DNA of 64,000 bases from assembly GCF_009873495.1 (NCBI RefSeq), contig NZ_CP046703.1:868001-932000 (forward strand). The letters are read 5' to 3'. This document shows, piece after piece, positions 34,299 through 42,971 of the stretch. The notes beneath the pieces were generated by a model that was given only the letters and a program-made list of their open reading frames with translations, searched no databases and was not told the origin of the DNA. A program made the position numbers and the translations under genes. The DNA is from Nostoc sp. ATCC 53789 (GTDB lineage: Bacteria; Cyanobacteriota; Cyanobacteriia; Cyanobacteriales; Nostocaceae). The first letter of the stretch is position 1. Each line of letters begins with the position of its first letter.

Positions 34299-35267
34299 AT
34301 GACCCCCAGCATTACAGATTCAGCAGTGAAGGCTGCGGTAGCGGCTGTTGCTTCAGAGTCAGCCACAGCAGAGGAAAAAATCCAAATGCTGATTGAGATA
34401 GCACAGGGTTTTCAAAAAAAGCCCAAAGCTGCCCAAGACTTGCGGAATGCAGTTGGTTTATATTACCGGGCCTATGAGATGTGTGGTGAGGAGTATCCCC
34501 TACTGAAAGCCAGGGCGAAAGTGGGGATGGCAGGAACGTTACAGGCAATACCGGATGCTGATTACCAACTGTTGATGCAAGCTAAAGTCGGTTATGAAGA
34601 GGCATTACCGATTTTACAACAATTAGCAACGCCAGAGGAAGTAGCAGAAACGCAGATGAATTTTGGGCTGGTGTTGCAGTCGCTAGTGCCATTCAATTTG
34701 GCGCGGATAACCGACAGCATCCAGGCTTATCATGAGGCTTTGCGGGTGTTTACTTGGGAGGATTACCCCCAAGAATACGCGATTTTGTATAACAATATTG
34801 CGATCGCTTACCTTTCTATGCCCCTAGCATCGGAACGGGAATACTTGCGTCAAGGGTTAGCTGTGCAATCATTTGAGGTGGCGCTAAAGCACATTACTTT
34901 GATTGACCATCCTAGAGAATATGCGATGTTGCAAAATAATTTGGGTAACGCTTTGCAATATTTAGTGAGTTCCCATCCTGTCGAGAATAACTTACGTGCG
35001 ATCGCAGCTTATGACGAAGCGCTAAAAGTGCGTAATCCCAAAGATACACCTTTAGAGTACGCTAACACAATTTCCAACAAAGCCAACGCCCTATTCAACT
35101 TACCAGACGACCCCAAAAAACCAGAAGCTGGTAATCCTCAAAATCTTTTGCAAGCCCGTATCTACTATCAAACTGCTTTAGAAATATTTACGGAATACCA
35201 ACAAATTGCACAAGCAGAGGTAGTAGTCCAAGCATTACAAGATGTAGAAGCAGAAATGAAGGGTTAG
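34299..35267 (+). CDS. TPR-repeat protein of the hup-hyp region
   Basis: 322 residues made of helical tetratricopeptide-like repeats, for example AVGLYYRAYEMCGEEYP, SIQAYHEALRVFTWEDYPQEYAILYNNIAIAY and AIAAYDEALKVRNPKDTPLEYANTISNKANAL. The start MTPSITDSAV at 34299 is preferred over 34236. TPR proteins act as protein-binding scaffolds. A TPR gene at this place between hupSL and hyp genes is seen in related strains; its role is unproven but may be in HupSL maturation. Confidence 0.8.
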   Translation: MTPSITDSAVKAAVAAVASESATAEEKIQMLIEIAQGFQKKPKAAQDLRNAVGLYYRAYEMCGEEYPLLKARAKVGMAGTLQAIPDADYQLLMQAKVGYEEALPILQQLATPEEVAETQMNFGLVLQSLVPFNLARITDSIQAYHEALRVFTWEDYPQEYAILYNNIAIAYLSMPLASEREYLRQGLAVQSFEVALKHITLIDHPREYAMLQNNLGNALQYLVSSHPVENNLRAIAAYDEALKVRNPKDTPLEYANTISNKANALFNLPDDPKKPEAGNPQNLLQARIYYQTALEIFTEYQQIAQAEVVVQALQDVEAEMKG

Positions 35268-35388
35268 GAGTTATAGACCAAAACCCTTGTAGAGACGGCG
35301 ATTTATCGCGTCTCAAAAACCCAAGCATATTGGTTATGGATCTAAATTGACTCTTAACTCTTTACTTAAACAATGAGGAAAAAACAGC

Positions 35389-35655
35389 ATGAGAGAGATT
35401 TTAACAATGCCAAATCTGATAAATTTTCTCACAAGTTTAGCAGATGGCGATCTTAACATAGCAACAGAATTAGTCTGGCTAATTATAGCAACAGCCTTGG
35501 CTATGGTTGGCGGTGCAATTGGTGGAATGCTATTAGCTGGTAAAGATATAGGATATCAGCTTTCAGCAATGCTTGGTGCATTATTTGCCCCTGCGGGTGT
35601 AATTCCTGCCATCTTCTTAGGGCTTGTTGCTTTGAATTTCTTGACAAATTATTAG
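35389..35655 (+). CDS. Small membrane protein
   Basis: 88 residues with two predicted membrane helices (ELVWLIIATALAMVGGAIGG and LGALFAPAGVIPAIFLGLVA), joined by a short polar loop (KDIGYQ). GAGGAAA precedes the ATG. It is nine bases from the next small membrane protein, so the two are probably translated together. Not recognised beyond being conserved in the hup-hyp region of heterocystous strains. Confidence 0.75.
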   Translation: MREILTMPNLINFLTSLADGDLNIATELVWLIIATALAMVGGAIGGMLLAGKDIGYQLSAMLGALFAPAGVIPAIFLGLVALNFLTNY

Positions 35656-35663
35656 GAGAAAAT

Positions 35664-35888
35664 ATGTTAGAGCTAGGATGGTTATCTGCCAAATTATTTT
35701 TTAAAGGAAAGCTAATACGCAATCCAATATTTTTTGTCAAGCAAACTACTATTGGTATTGCCGTAGGTTTTTTACTGCTAGTGTCACTTGCACAAGCCCC
35801 CATTCCCTTCTACCTACCAATCATATTATCTAGCTTAGTGACAGGCATGATTATGCCATTTCTCTTCAAAGATTTTAAAACCAAGTGA
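35664..35888 (+). CDS. Small membrane protein
   Basis: 74 residues with two predicted membrane helices (TTIGIAVGFLLLVSLAQ and FYLPIILSSLVTGMIMPFLF) and a basic C-terminus (KDFKTK). AGGAGAA precedes the start. Pairs with the upstream gene. Function unknown; membrane anchoring of a hydrogenase-linked complex is a guess. Confidence 0.72.
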   Translation: MLELGWLSAKLFFKGKLIRNPIFFVKQTTIGIAVGFLLLVSLAQAPIPFYLPIILSSLVTGMIMPFLFKDFKTK

Positions 35889-35958
35889 ATTGTCATTGAT
35901 AAACAAGCAATACTTAATGCCCAATGACAAATGACAAATGACGAATGACAAATAACAA
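35889..35958. repeat. Heptanucleotide STRR tract before the NifU-Rieske gene
   Basis: AATGACAAATGACAAATGACG units. The last unit provides the ATGACA start of the next gene at 35959. Confidence 0.8.
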
Positions 35959-36804
35959 ATGACAAATCTTGAAGAATTAATTCAGGAAATTAATCGTTTT
36001 GAGGCAATTATATCCGATTGGGATGAAAGCCAACGGTGTGTAACAGTAGGTCTTAAAAGAGCAATTGAAGCTTTGCATAAAGCTGCATTGACTAATTTGA
36101 TTAAAAGCCTAAAACAAGAATCAATGCCAGCTTTGCGTCATGCTGTTGCAGATGAATTAGTGTATGCAGTGCTACTGTATCACGAGTTAGTCAAACCACC
36201 AAAACCTCCACTCTCACAACGCATTCAGGCAGCCCTTGAAGAAGTTCGCCCAGGTTTAAAAAGCCATGATGGTGATGTAGAATTAGTGGCAATTAAGCCC
36301 CCAGATACAGTAGAAGTCAAATTAATCGGAACTTGCAGCAGTTGTCCGGCTTCTACCTTGACTTTATCTCAGGGAGTAGAACAGGCAATAAAAAACCATT
36401 GTCCTGAAATTACTAAAGTTGTTGCAGTCAATAATAGTCCTGCTGTTAACAACGCTAATTCTGGTTTAATCAGTCCATTCTCTACAAAAATAACTTGTAC
36501 TTGGATGAAAGTAGCGACCCTTGATGAAGTTCCTGAATTTAGTGTAGTCGCAGTACAACTTGCTGGTACTTCACTAATTTTAAATCGTCAAGGCGTTACA
36601 GTTAAATGTTACCGTAATGCTTGTACTCATTTAGGATCTCCCTTAGAAAAGGGTAAAGTCGAAAATGGTATTATTACCTGTCCTGCCCACGGATTCCAGT
36701 ACAAATTAGAGACAGGTAAATGCTTAACCGTGCCTGATGTTTCGCTTCAGTCGTATCCAGTCAAGGTAAAAGAAGATAAGGTTTTTGTAAAACTACAAAA
36801 ATGA
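35959..36804 (+). CDS. NifU C-terminal domain fused to a Rieske ferredoxin domain
   Basis: 281 residues in three parts: a helical N-terminus (1-85), a NifU C-terminal domain (about 86-155) with the cluster-binding GTCSSCPAS, and a Rieske domain (about 175-281) with ACTHLGSPL and CPAHGFQ ligands (CxH and CxxH). NifU C-terminal domains carry transient [4Fe-4S] clusters; Rieske domains hold a stable [2Fe-2S]. The protein may deliver clusters to HupS or serve as an electron partner of the hydrogenase. Start codon lies inside a heptamer repeat. Confidence 0.93.
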   Translation: MTNLEELIQEINRFEAIISDWDESQRCVTVGLKRAIEALHKAALTNLIKSLKQESMPALRHAVADELVYAVLLYHELVKPPKPPLSQRIQAALEEVRPGLKSHDGDVELVAIKPPDTVEVKLIGTCSSCPASTLTLSQGVEQAIKNHCPEITKVVAVNNSPAVNNANSGLISPFSTKITCTWMKVATLDEVPEFSVVAVQLAGTSLILNRQGVTVKCYRNACTHLGSPLEKGKVENGIITCPAHGFQYKLETGKCLTVPDVSLQSYPVKVKEDKVFVKLQK

Positions 36805-36861
36805 TAATACAAAGGTAAGATTTCAGCAAATCTACTTGGCAATTAATCAATCACGGCTAAT

Positions 36862-37247
36862 TTGCTTTTTCATTTCAGTAGTTCGCACATTCATTTTAGT
36901 ATTTTGTGCAAGCAAAATGCCTGAGTACTTTCTCAATATCCCTAAATTCATTCTCATTTGTGTAATTCGGGTATTGATTTTAGTGTTTTGAGAAAGTAAA
37001 AGGGCATATTACTTTCTCAAAAGGTCATTTGACTTATTCAAACCTCAGTTTGCTTATTCATTTTAGTGTTTTCCACAAGCCAAATGAGCTTTTACTTATT
37101 CAAACTCCAGTTTGCTTACTCATTTTGGTGGTTTCCGCAAGCAAAAGGTCATTTGACTTACTCATTTTAGTGTTTTCCGCAAGTAAAATAAGCTTTTACT
37201 TTCTCAAACCCCAGTTTGCTTTTTCATTTCAGTAAATCGCGCAGTCA
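36862..37247. repeat. Degenerate repeat array related to the 62-bp repeats
   Basis: About six diverged units built from TTTGCTTxxTCATTTTAGTG and TTTTCCGCAAGCAAAA segments, and AGCTTTTACTTATTCAAAC. The same building blocks make the regular 62-bp array at 2899-3208. A 68-codon open frame across it is an artefact. Confidence 0.85.
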
Positions 37248-37324
37248 TGCCAAAGATTCCTGATGTAATAAAAGTTACAAAAAGGTTATTTAAAAAGTAT
37301 TTTGCTGTGACTTTAGGCACTTTT

Positions 37325-37398
37325 AGATCCCCCCTAGCCTTAAAAAAGGGGGAACCAGAATCAAAGTCCCCCTTTTTAAGGGGGATTTAGGGGGATCT
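37325..37398. repeat. Palindromic dispersed repeat with GGGGGATCT ends
   Basis: Arms beginning AGATCCCCCC and ending GGGGGATCT pair over about 28 bases with mismatches and an 18-base loop. Typical of dispersed hairpin repeats in Nostoc genomes. It lies about 200 bp before the NHL-repeat gene. Confidence 0.8.
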
Positions 37399-37596
37399 AA
37401 AACTATTTAATACCGAGAATAGGACTTTTAAAACATCCTCTAAAGGCTATCTTGATTTTTTTTAGCTTGATTAATACAGAAGTTGATTAGAGATTTTAAC
37501 TAAATTTGAAAAAAGCATAATGCAAAACCGTTACTGTTGTTACATGCTAATCAACATTAATGTTTTTAAATAATTATCAGCCTCTATCTGCGGTTC

Positions 37597-38823
37597 ATGG
37601 ATATCCCAATCATAAGTAATCCCATATCACAATTACCGCTAGAAGCAACAGAAAATTCTCAAGATTTACCTCTATCACCTCAAGGTGCGGAGGTAATTTT
37701 AGGCAACATTATTGAACCCGAACAATTAGTTATACCTGTAGCGCCCAATGCCACAACAATGTTTGGGCCTCGTGGTGCTTGTTTGTTATCAGAAACTGGC
37801 CCATTATGGGTATCAGATACAGGACATCATCGATTATTAGGATGGAAGAATTTACCCACGAGAGATAGTCAACCGGCTGATTGGGTAATTGGACAGCCTG
37901 ACTTTTATCATGAAGGACAAAATGCTAAAACTACACCGGGAAAGGCAACCTTAAGTGTACCAACAGGAATTTGTGCTTGCGGCGAAGGGTTAGCTGTCGC
38001 CGATGCTTGGAATCATCGGGTTTTGATTTGGAAAAACTTACCAGAAGATAATAATGTTCCAGCAGATTTGGTGTTAGGGCAAGTTAGTTTTACTGATAAT
38101 GAACCAAATCGAGGTAATCAACAAGCATCTGCTAGTACAATGCACTGGCCTTATGGTGTTTTCTATCATCAAGGACGGCTATTTATTGCTGACACTGGTA
38201 ATCGAAGACTATTAATTTGGCATCAGTTACCAACAGAAAATGGTCAACCTGCTGATTTAGTTTTGGGGCAACCAGATATGATATCTCGCAATGAAAACGG
38301 TGGTGATTCTCCAACCGCAGCGAGTATGCGTTGGTGTCACGACATCGCTTTTTGGGGAGAAAATTTGGTTGTCAGCGATGCAGGTAATCACCGAGTGATG
38401 ATTTGGCAGGGAATGCCAACAGAAAATAATGCTCCTTGTGCTGTGGTTTTAGGGCAAAAAAGCTTTGATTTTGTGGAAATGAATCAAGGGGTTTATTTGC
38501 CTAGCGCTAGTAGTTTGAGTATGCCTTATGGTGTGGCAGTGGCTGGCGATTGGTTAGTAGTTGCAGATACAGCGAATTCTCGTTTGTTAGGATGGAGAAA
38601 GCCAGAATCAATTTTATCACTGCAAGGGGTAATGGCAGATGGGTTGGCAGGACAAATAAATTTTCAAAGTAAAGGTGAAAATCGTAATTTCGGACTGCCT
38701 AAGCGAGATAGTTTAAATTGGTGTTATGGGATAAAAATTTGTGGCAATAGGTTGGTAATAGCTGATTCTGGGAATAACCGAATATTGCTGTGGCAGTTTA
38801 ATTATGGGACTTCTAAGAAATAA
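37597..38823 (+). CDS. NHL-repeat beta-propeller protein
   Basis: 408 residues with six or so NHL-type blades, seen as repeated WVSDTGHHRLLGWKNLP, VADAWNHRVLIWKNLP, IADTGNRRLLIWHQLP and VVSDAGNHRVMIWQGMP, each followed by PADLVLGQ. No signal peptide. Proteins like this lie upstream of hypF in heterocystous cyanobacteria; the job is unknown, but a propeller scaffold for hydrogenase assembly is plausible. Start ATG at 37597. Confidence 0.88.
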   Translation: MDIPIISNPISQLPLEATENSQDLPLSPQGAEVILGNIIEPEQLVIPVAPNATTMFGPRGACLLSETGPLWVSDTGHHRLLGWKNLPTRDSQPADWVIGQPDFYHEGQNAKTTPGKATLSVPTGICACGEGLAVADAWNHRVLIWKNLPEDNNVPADLVLGQVSFTDNEPNRGNQQASASTMHWPYGVFYHQGRLFIADTGNRRLLIWHQLPTENGQPADLVLGQPDMISRNENGGDSPTAASMRWCHDIAFWGENLVVSDAGNHRVMIWQGMPTENNAPCAVVLGQKSFDFVEMNQGVYLPSASSLSMPYGVAVAGDWLVVADTANSRLLGWRKPESILSLQGVMADGLAGQINFQSKGENRNFGLPKRDSLNWCYGIKICGNRLVIADSGNNRILLWQFNYGTSKK

Positions 38824-38902
38824 ACGAACCACAGAGACACAGAGAACACAGAGGAATGAGGAGAAGAGAGTTTTTTAAGTATTTTTTTATTTGGAAGTCT
38901 CT
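38824..38902. repeat. CACAGAG-type dispersed repeat before hypF
   Basis: GAACCACAGAGACACAGAGAACACAGAGG, a unit of the family also seen complementary at 41276-41310, 41634-41690, 42918-42955, 14088-14159 and 15600-15640. It separates the NHL gene and hypF. Confidence 0.7.
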
Positions 38903-41254
38903 ATGCCGATTGAAGAAATTAGAGTTCGCGGTACTGTTCAGGGAGTAGGATTTCGCCCTACTGTATATCGTCTTGCTAAAGCTTGCGGTTTGTATGGAGA
39001 TGTTTGTAATGATGGGCAAGGTGTATTAATTCGGGTATCTGGTAATGAGGAAGCATTAACAGAATTTGTTGCCAGATTGCAAACAGAATGTCCACCATTA
39101 GCAAAAATTAATCAGCTAAGTAGAATTCCTTACGAAGGTGAATTTAGCTTTAATAATTTTGTGATTTCTAATAGTGTCAATAATGCAATCAAAACAGAAA
39201 TTGTCCCTGATGCAGCTACTTGTCTACAATGCCAACAAGAAATATTTGACCCCTTTAGCCGCTTTTATCGTTACCCATTTACTAACTGCACTCATTGCGG
39301 CCCTCGCCTGAGTATTATTCGTGCAATTCCTTATGACAGATGCAATACCAGTATGTCTGCGTTTGTTATATGTCCCGAATGTGCAAAGGAATACCACGAT
39401 GTTGAAAACCGCCGTTTTCACGCCCAACCTGTAGCTTGTCATGTTTGCGGCCCCACAGCTTGGTTAGAACGCGCTGATGGTAAATCGGTTACTGCTTCCA
39501 TGTTTTCCATGCTAGATGATGTGGATGCTGTTTGTACCTTGTTGCAAAAGGGTGAGATTGTCGCAATTAAAGGATTAAGTGGTATTCATTTAGCTTGCGA
39601 TGCAACTCAGGAAACCGTTGTTCAAAAACTGCGTCAGCGCAAAAGGCGCTATCACAAGCCATTTGCTTTAATGGCGCGAGATATTGAAATAATTGAACAA
39701 TATTGTACTGTCAACGCTAAAGAAAAAGAATTATTGACAAGTTCTGCTGCACCAATTGTTTTATTACAAGCGACAGGTAAAAAACTTGTAGCACCATCGG
39801 TAGCACCGGGGCAAAATACCCTTGGCTTCATGTTACCTTATACGCCTTTGCATCATTTAATTCTGCGGCGGATGAATCGCCCAATTATTATAACAAGTGG
39901 TAATCTTGCCGATGAACCACAATGTATTGATAATGACGAAGCAAGAGACAAATTAGGGACAATCGCCGATTATTTTCTCTTTCACAATCGAGAGATTATT
40001 AATCGGGTAGATGATTCTGTTGTACGTGTTATCGGCGATAAAGTTCAAACAATTCGCCGTGCTAGAGGATATGCACCAGCATCGATTAGCTTACCGCCGG
40101 GATTTGACAATGTGCCGCAAATTTTAGCAATGGGTAGTGAGTTAAAAAATACTTTTTGCTTATTGCGTGAAGGAGAAGCGATTCTATCTCAACATCTAGG
40201 GGATTTAGAAAATGCTGCGGCTTTCAATGCTTATCAAGAGACTTTAAACTTATACTTGAATTTATTTGAACATACACCAGAAGTAATCGCCATTGATAAA
40301 CATCCTGAGTATATATCAAGCAAGCTTGGTAAAGAACTAGCAGATACAAATCAAATTCCAATTCATCAAATCCAACATCATCACGCCCATATTGCTGCTT
40401 GTATGGCAGAAAATGGGATTCCTTTAGATTCACCTCCAGTATTAGGCATTGCTTTAGATGGTTTAGGTTACGGTGATGACGGTACACTCTGGGGCGGAGA
40501 ATTCCTTTTAGCGGATTATCGAAAATTTCAGCGACTAGCAACATTTAAACCAGTAGCAATGATTGGTGCTGGACAAGCAATTTATCAGCCTTGGCGTAAT
40601 ACCTACGCCCAATTAATATCTGCTAACCTTTGGGATGATTGCCAACAACAGTATTCTGATTTAGAAATCGTAAGATTGCTGAATAAAAAACCACTAAAAC
40701 TACTCAATCAACTTATAGAGAAAAAAATTAACTCTCCTCCGGCTTCTTCAGTGGGGCGGTTGTTCGATGCAGTAGCGGCGGCTATCGGTATTTGCCCTGA
40801 AGAATGTAGCTATGAAGGACAAGCTGCGATCGCAATGGAAGCTATAGTAGATGTTAGTAGCTTAAATAATGATAAAGAAGCGCTAATATACCCTTTTAGT
40901 TTTAGCTTTTCAGATAGTATTTACTGTATAGACTTACGCCCAATGTGGCAAGCCTTACTCTATGACTTGCAACAGCAGATTCCCCAACCAGTTATAGCTG
41001 CCAAATTTCACAAAGGTTTAGCTAATGCGATTGTGGAAATGGTTAAGCACCTTTGTCAAGAAAATCTGATTAATCAGGTAGCTTTAACAGGAGGAGTCTT
41101 TCAAAATTGTATATTGTTACAGCAAGTTAGCAAACGATTAGAAACATTGGGTATAAAAGTATTAACTCATAGCTTAGTTCCAGCTAACGACGGCGGATTA
41201 TCTCTAGGACAAGCAGTGATTGCAGCCGCGAAATACATGAGTCTTGATATTTGA
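38903..41254 (+). CDS. hypF: HypF, carbamoyltransferase for NiFe-site cyanide
   Basis: 783 residues. Domains in order: acylphosphatase (VRGTVQGVGFRPTVYRLA, residues 1-90), two zinc fingers (CLQCQQEIFDPF with CTHCGPR, and CPECAKEYHD with CHVCGP), a YrdC-like domain (about 195-380, KGLSGIHLACDA) and a Kae1-like domain with HHHAHIAACMAENG and ALDGLGYGDDGTLWGGE. HypF uses carbamoyl phosphate and ATP to load HypE. Start ATG 38903 is preferred to TTG 38891 because GGAAG fits it. Confidence 0.97.
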   Translation: MPIEEIRVRGTVQGVGFRPTVYRLAKACGLYGDVCNDGQGVLIRVSGNEEALTEFVARLQTECPPLAKINQLSRIPYEGEFSFNNFVISNSVNNAIKTEIVPDAATCLQCQQEIFDPFSRFYRYPFTNCTHCGPRLSIIRAIPYDRCNTSMSAFVICPECAKEYHDVENRRFHAQPVACHVCGPTAWLERADGKSVTASMFSMLDDVDAVCTLLQKGEIVAIKGLSGIHLACDATQETVVQKLRQRKRRYHKPFALMARDIEIIEQYCTVNAKEKELLTSSAAPIVLLQATGKKLVAPSVAPGQNTLGFMLPYTPLHHLILRRMNRPIIITSGNLADEPQCIDNDEARDKLGTIADYFLFHNREIINRVDDSVVRVIGDKVQTIRRARGYAPASISLPPGFDNVPQILAMGSELKNTFCLLREGEAILSQHLGDLENAAAFNAYQETLNLYLNLFEHTPEVIAIDKHPEYISSKLGKELADTNQIPIHQIQHHHAHIAACMAENGIPLDSPPVLGIALDGLGYGDDGTLWGGEFLLADYRKFQRLATFKPVAMIGAGQAIYQPWRNTYAQLISANLWDDCQQQYSDLEIVRLLNKKPLKLLNQLIEKKINSPPASSVGRLFDAVAAAIGICPEECSYEGQAAIAMEAIVDVSSLNNDKEALIYPFSFSFSDSIYCIDLRPMWQALLYDLQQQIPQPVIAAKFHKGLANAIVEMVKHLCQENLINQVALTGGVFQNCILLQQVSKRLETLGIKVLTHSLVPANDGGLSLGQAVIAAAKYMSLDI

Positions 41255-41328
41255 CAACCCTTTTCTGACAAATAATTCTCTCTGTGTTCTCCGCGCCTCT
41301 GCGGTTAGTTTATCTTCAAAATAAAAAA

Positions 41329-41589
41329 ATGTGTTTAGGAATCCCCGGACAAATTATAGAAATTACCAACGTTAACCATAAACTAGCCCTAGTTAACATT
41401 GGTGGTGTGAAGCGCGAAGTAAATATTGCCTGCATCGTAGATGAACAACATCCGCCCGAAGCTTGTATTGGCGATTGGGTATTAGTTCATGTTGGCTTTG
41501 CTATGAATCGAATTAACGAACAAGAAGCAGCAGAAACATTACAACTCCTTCAAGAATTAGCAGCAGCACAATCAGGAATTAATACTTAA
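41329..41589 (+). CDS. hypC: HypC, hydrogenase maturation chaperone
   Basis: 86 residues. Begins MCLGIPGQIIEI; the essential N-terminal Cys2 is present. HypC binds HypD and carries the Fe(CN)2CO fragment to HupL. The start at 41329 is fixed by that motif; a longer frame from 41284 runs through a dispersed repeat. Acidic/Gln-rich C-terminal helix. Confidence 0.97.
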   Translation: MCLGIPGQIIEITNVNHKLALVNIGGVKREVNIACIVDEQHPPEACIGDWVLVHVGFAMNRINEQEAAETLQLLQELAAAQSGINT

Positions 41590-41735
41590 ATAATATTTTT
41601 TCTCACGCAGAGCAAAGACTTTAAAACATCTCTCTTTCTTCCTTTCTCTTTCTTCCTTCGCGCTCTTTGCGTCCTTTGCGGTTCGTTAAAAAAATTCCCT
41701 ACCACAAAAGCGAAATTAACTATTCCCCAATCCCT
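41590..41735. repeat. hypC-hypD spacer with CTTTGCG-type repeat
   Basis: Contains TCGCGCTCTTTGCGTCCTTTGCGGTTCGTT (about 41658-41688), the same family as in the other hyp spacers. No gene; the preceding open frame into hypD from 41667 is repeat-derived. Confidence 0.7.
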
Positions 41736-42914
41736 ATGAAATATGTTGACGAATTCCGCGAACCAGAAAAAGCTGAAGCCATCCGCCGCGAAATCATCAA
41801 ATTAAGCCACCAGCTAGAAAAACCTATCAAAATCATGGAAGTATGCGGCGGACATACCCACTCCATATTTAAATACGGTATCGAAGAAATATTACCCCAA
41901 ACCATTGAACTAATTCATGGGCCTGGTTGTCCAGTATGCGTTATGCCAAAAGGGAGATTAGATGATGCGATCGCAATCTCTCAAAATCATAACGTCATTT
42001 TTGCCACCTTTGGCGACGCAATGCGAGTTCCCGGTTCCAAAACGAGTTTACTCCAAGCCAGGGCACAAGGCGCAGACATCCGTATGGTGTACTCTCCCTT
42101 AGACAGCCTACAAATTGCCAGAGATAACCCAGACAAAGAAGTAGTCTTCTTCGCATTAGGCTTTGAAACCACAGTCCCCAGCACCGCCTTCACCATTCTG
42201 CAAGCAGCAGCCGAAGAAATTCATAACTTTAGTATGTTTTCCAATCACGTCCTTGTGATTCCCGCCCTCAAAGCACTATTAGATAATCCCGACTTGCAAC
42301 TAGATGGATTTGTTGGGCCTGGTCATGTCAGTATGGTGATAGGCAGCGACCCATACCAATTTATTTCCCAACAATATAATAAACCGATTGTTGTCTCAGG
42401 ATTTGAACCCTTAGATATTCTCCAATCAATTTGGATGCTATTGCAACAGTTAGTAGAAAATCGTTGCGAAGTCGAAAATCAATATAACCGAATTGTCCAA
42501 AAAAGCGGAAACACAGTAGCCCTAGAAGCCATAAACAAAGTTTTCGCCGTGCGAGATAGTTTTGATTGGCGCGGCTTAGGTGACATCCCCTATTCAGGAT
42601 TACAAATTAAACCAGAATATGCCCAATTTGATGCCGAACTTAAATTTACCATTCCTAATCTCAAAGTAGCCGACCATAAAGCTTGTAAATGTGGAGAAAT
42701 CCTCAAAGGAGTCTTAAAGCCTTGGGAGTGTAAAGTATTCGGTACAGCTTGCACACCAGAAACACCAATCGGTACTTGCATGGTATCTTCCGAAGGCGCT
42801 TGTGCAGCCTATTACAAATACGGACGACTCTCCACCATCGCCAAAAGAACAATTACCCAAAAACCAAAAATAACTCAAGAACCTCTCCCCGCCTGCGGCT
42901 TCTCCTCAGAATAA
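41736..42914 (+). CDS. hypD: HypD, hydrogenase Fe(CN)2CO assembly protein
   Basis: 392 residues. Conserved motifs: VCGGHTHSIFKYG, HGPGCPVCVMPKGR (redox cysteines), GFETTVPSTAF, and a C-terminal [4Fe-4S] region with KACKCGEIL, FGTACTPETPIGTCMVSSEGACAA. HypD with HypC builds the iron cyanide/CO unit. The start MKYVDEFREPEKA at 41736 matches the family. Confidence 0.97.
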   Translation: MKYVDEFREPEKAEAIRREIIKLSHQLEKPIKIMEVCGGHTHSIFKYGIEEILPQTIELIHGPGCPVCVMPKGRLDDAIAISQNHNVIFATFGDAMRVPGSKTSLLQARAQGADIRMVYSPLDSLQIARDNPDKEVVFFALGFETTVPSTAFTILQAAAEEIHNFSMFSNHVLVIPALKALLDNPDLQLDGFVGPGHVSMVIGSDPYQFISQQYNKPIVVSGFEPLDILQSIWMLLQQLVENRCEVENQYNRIVQKSGNTVALEAINKVFAVRDSFDWRGLGDIPYSGLQIKPEYAQFDAELKFTIPNLKVADHKACKCGEILKGVLKPWECKVFGTACTPETPIGTCMVSSEGACAAYYKYGRLSTIAKRTITQKPKITQEPLPACGFSSE

Positions 42915-42971
42915 TACTCAGCGTACCTCTGCGCTTCCCTCTGCGTTCCTTTGCGTTTAAAAAATTTTAAT
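42915..42971. repeat. hypD-hypE spacer with CTCTGCG-type repeat
   Basis: A 57-base gap consisting almost wholly of ACCTCTGCGCTTCCCTCTGCG, of the same family as the other hyp spacers. Confidence 0.65.

Noticed and set aside
37029..37235. 68-codon plus-strand frame
   Set aside because: Repetitive translation of the degenerate repeat array.
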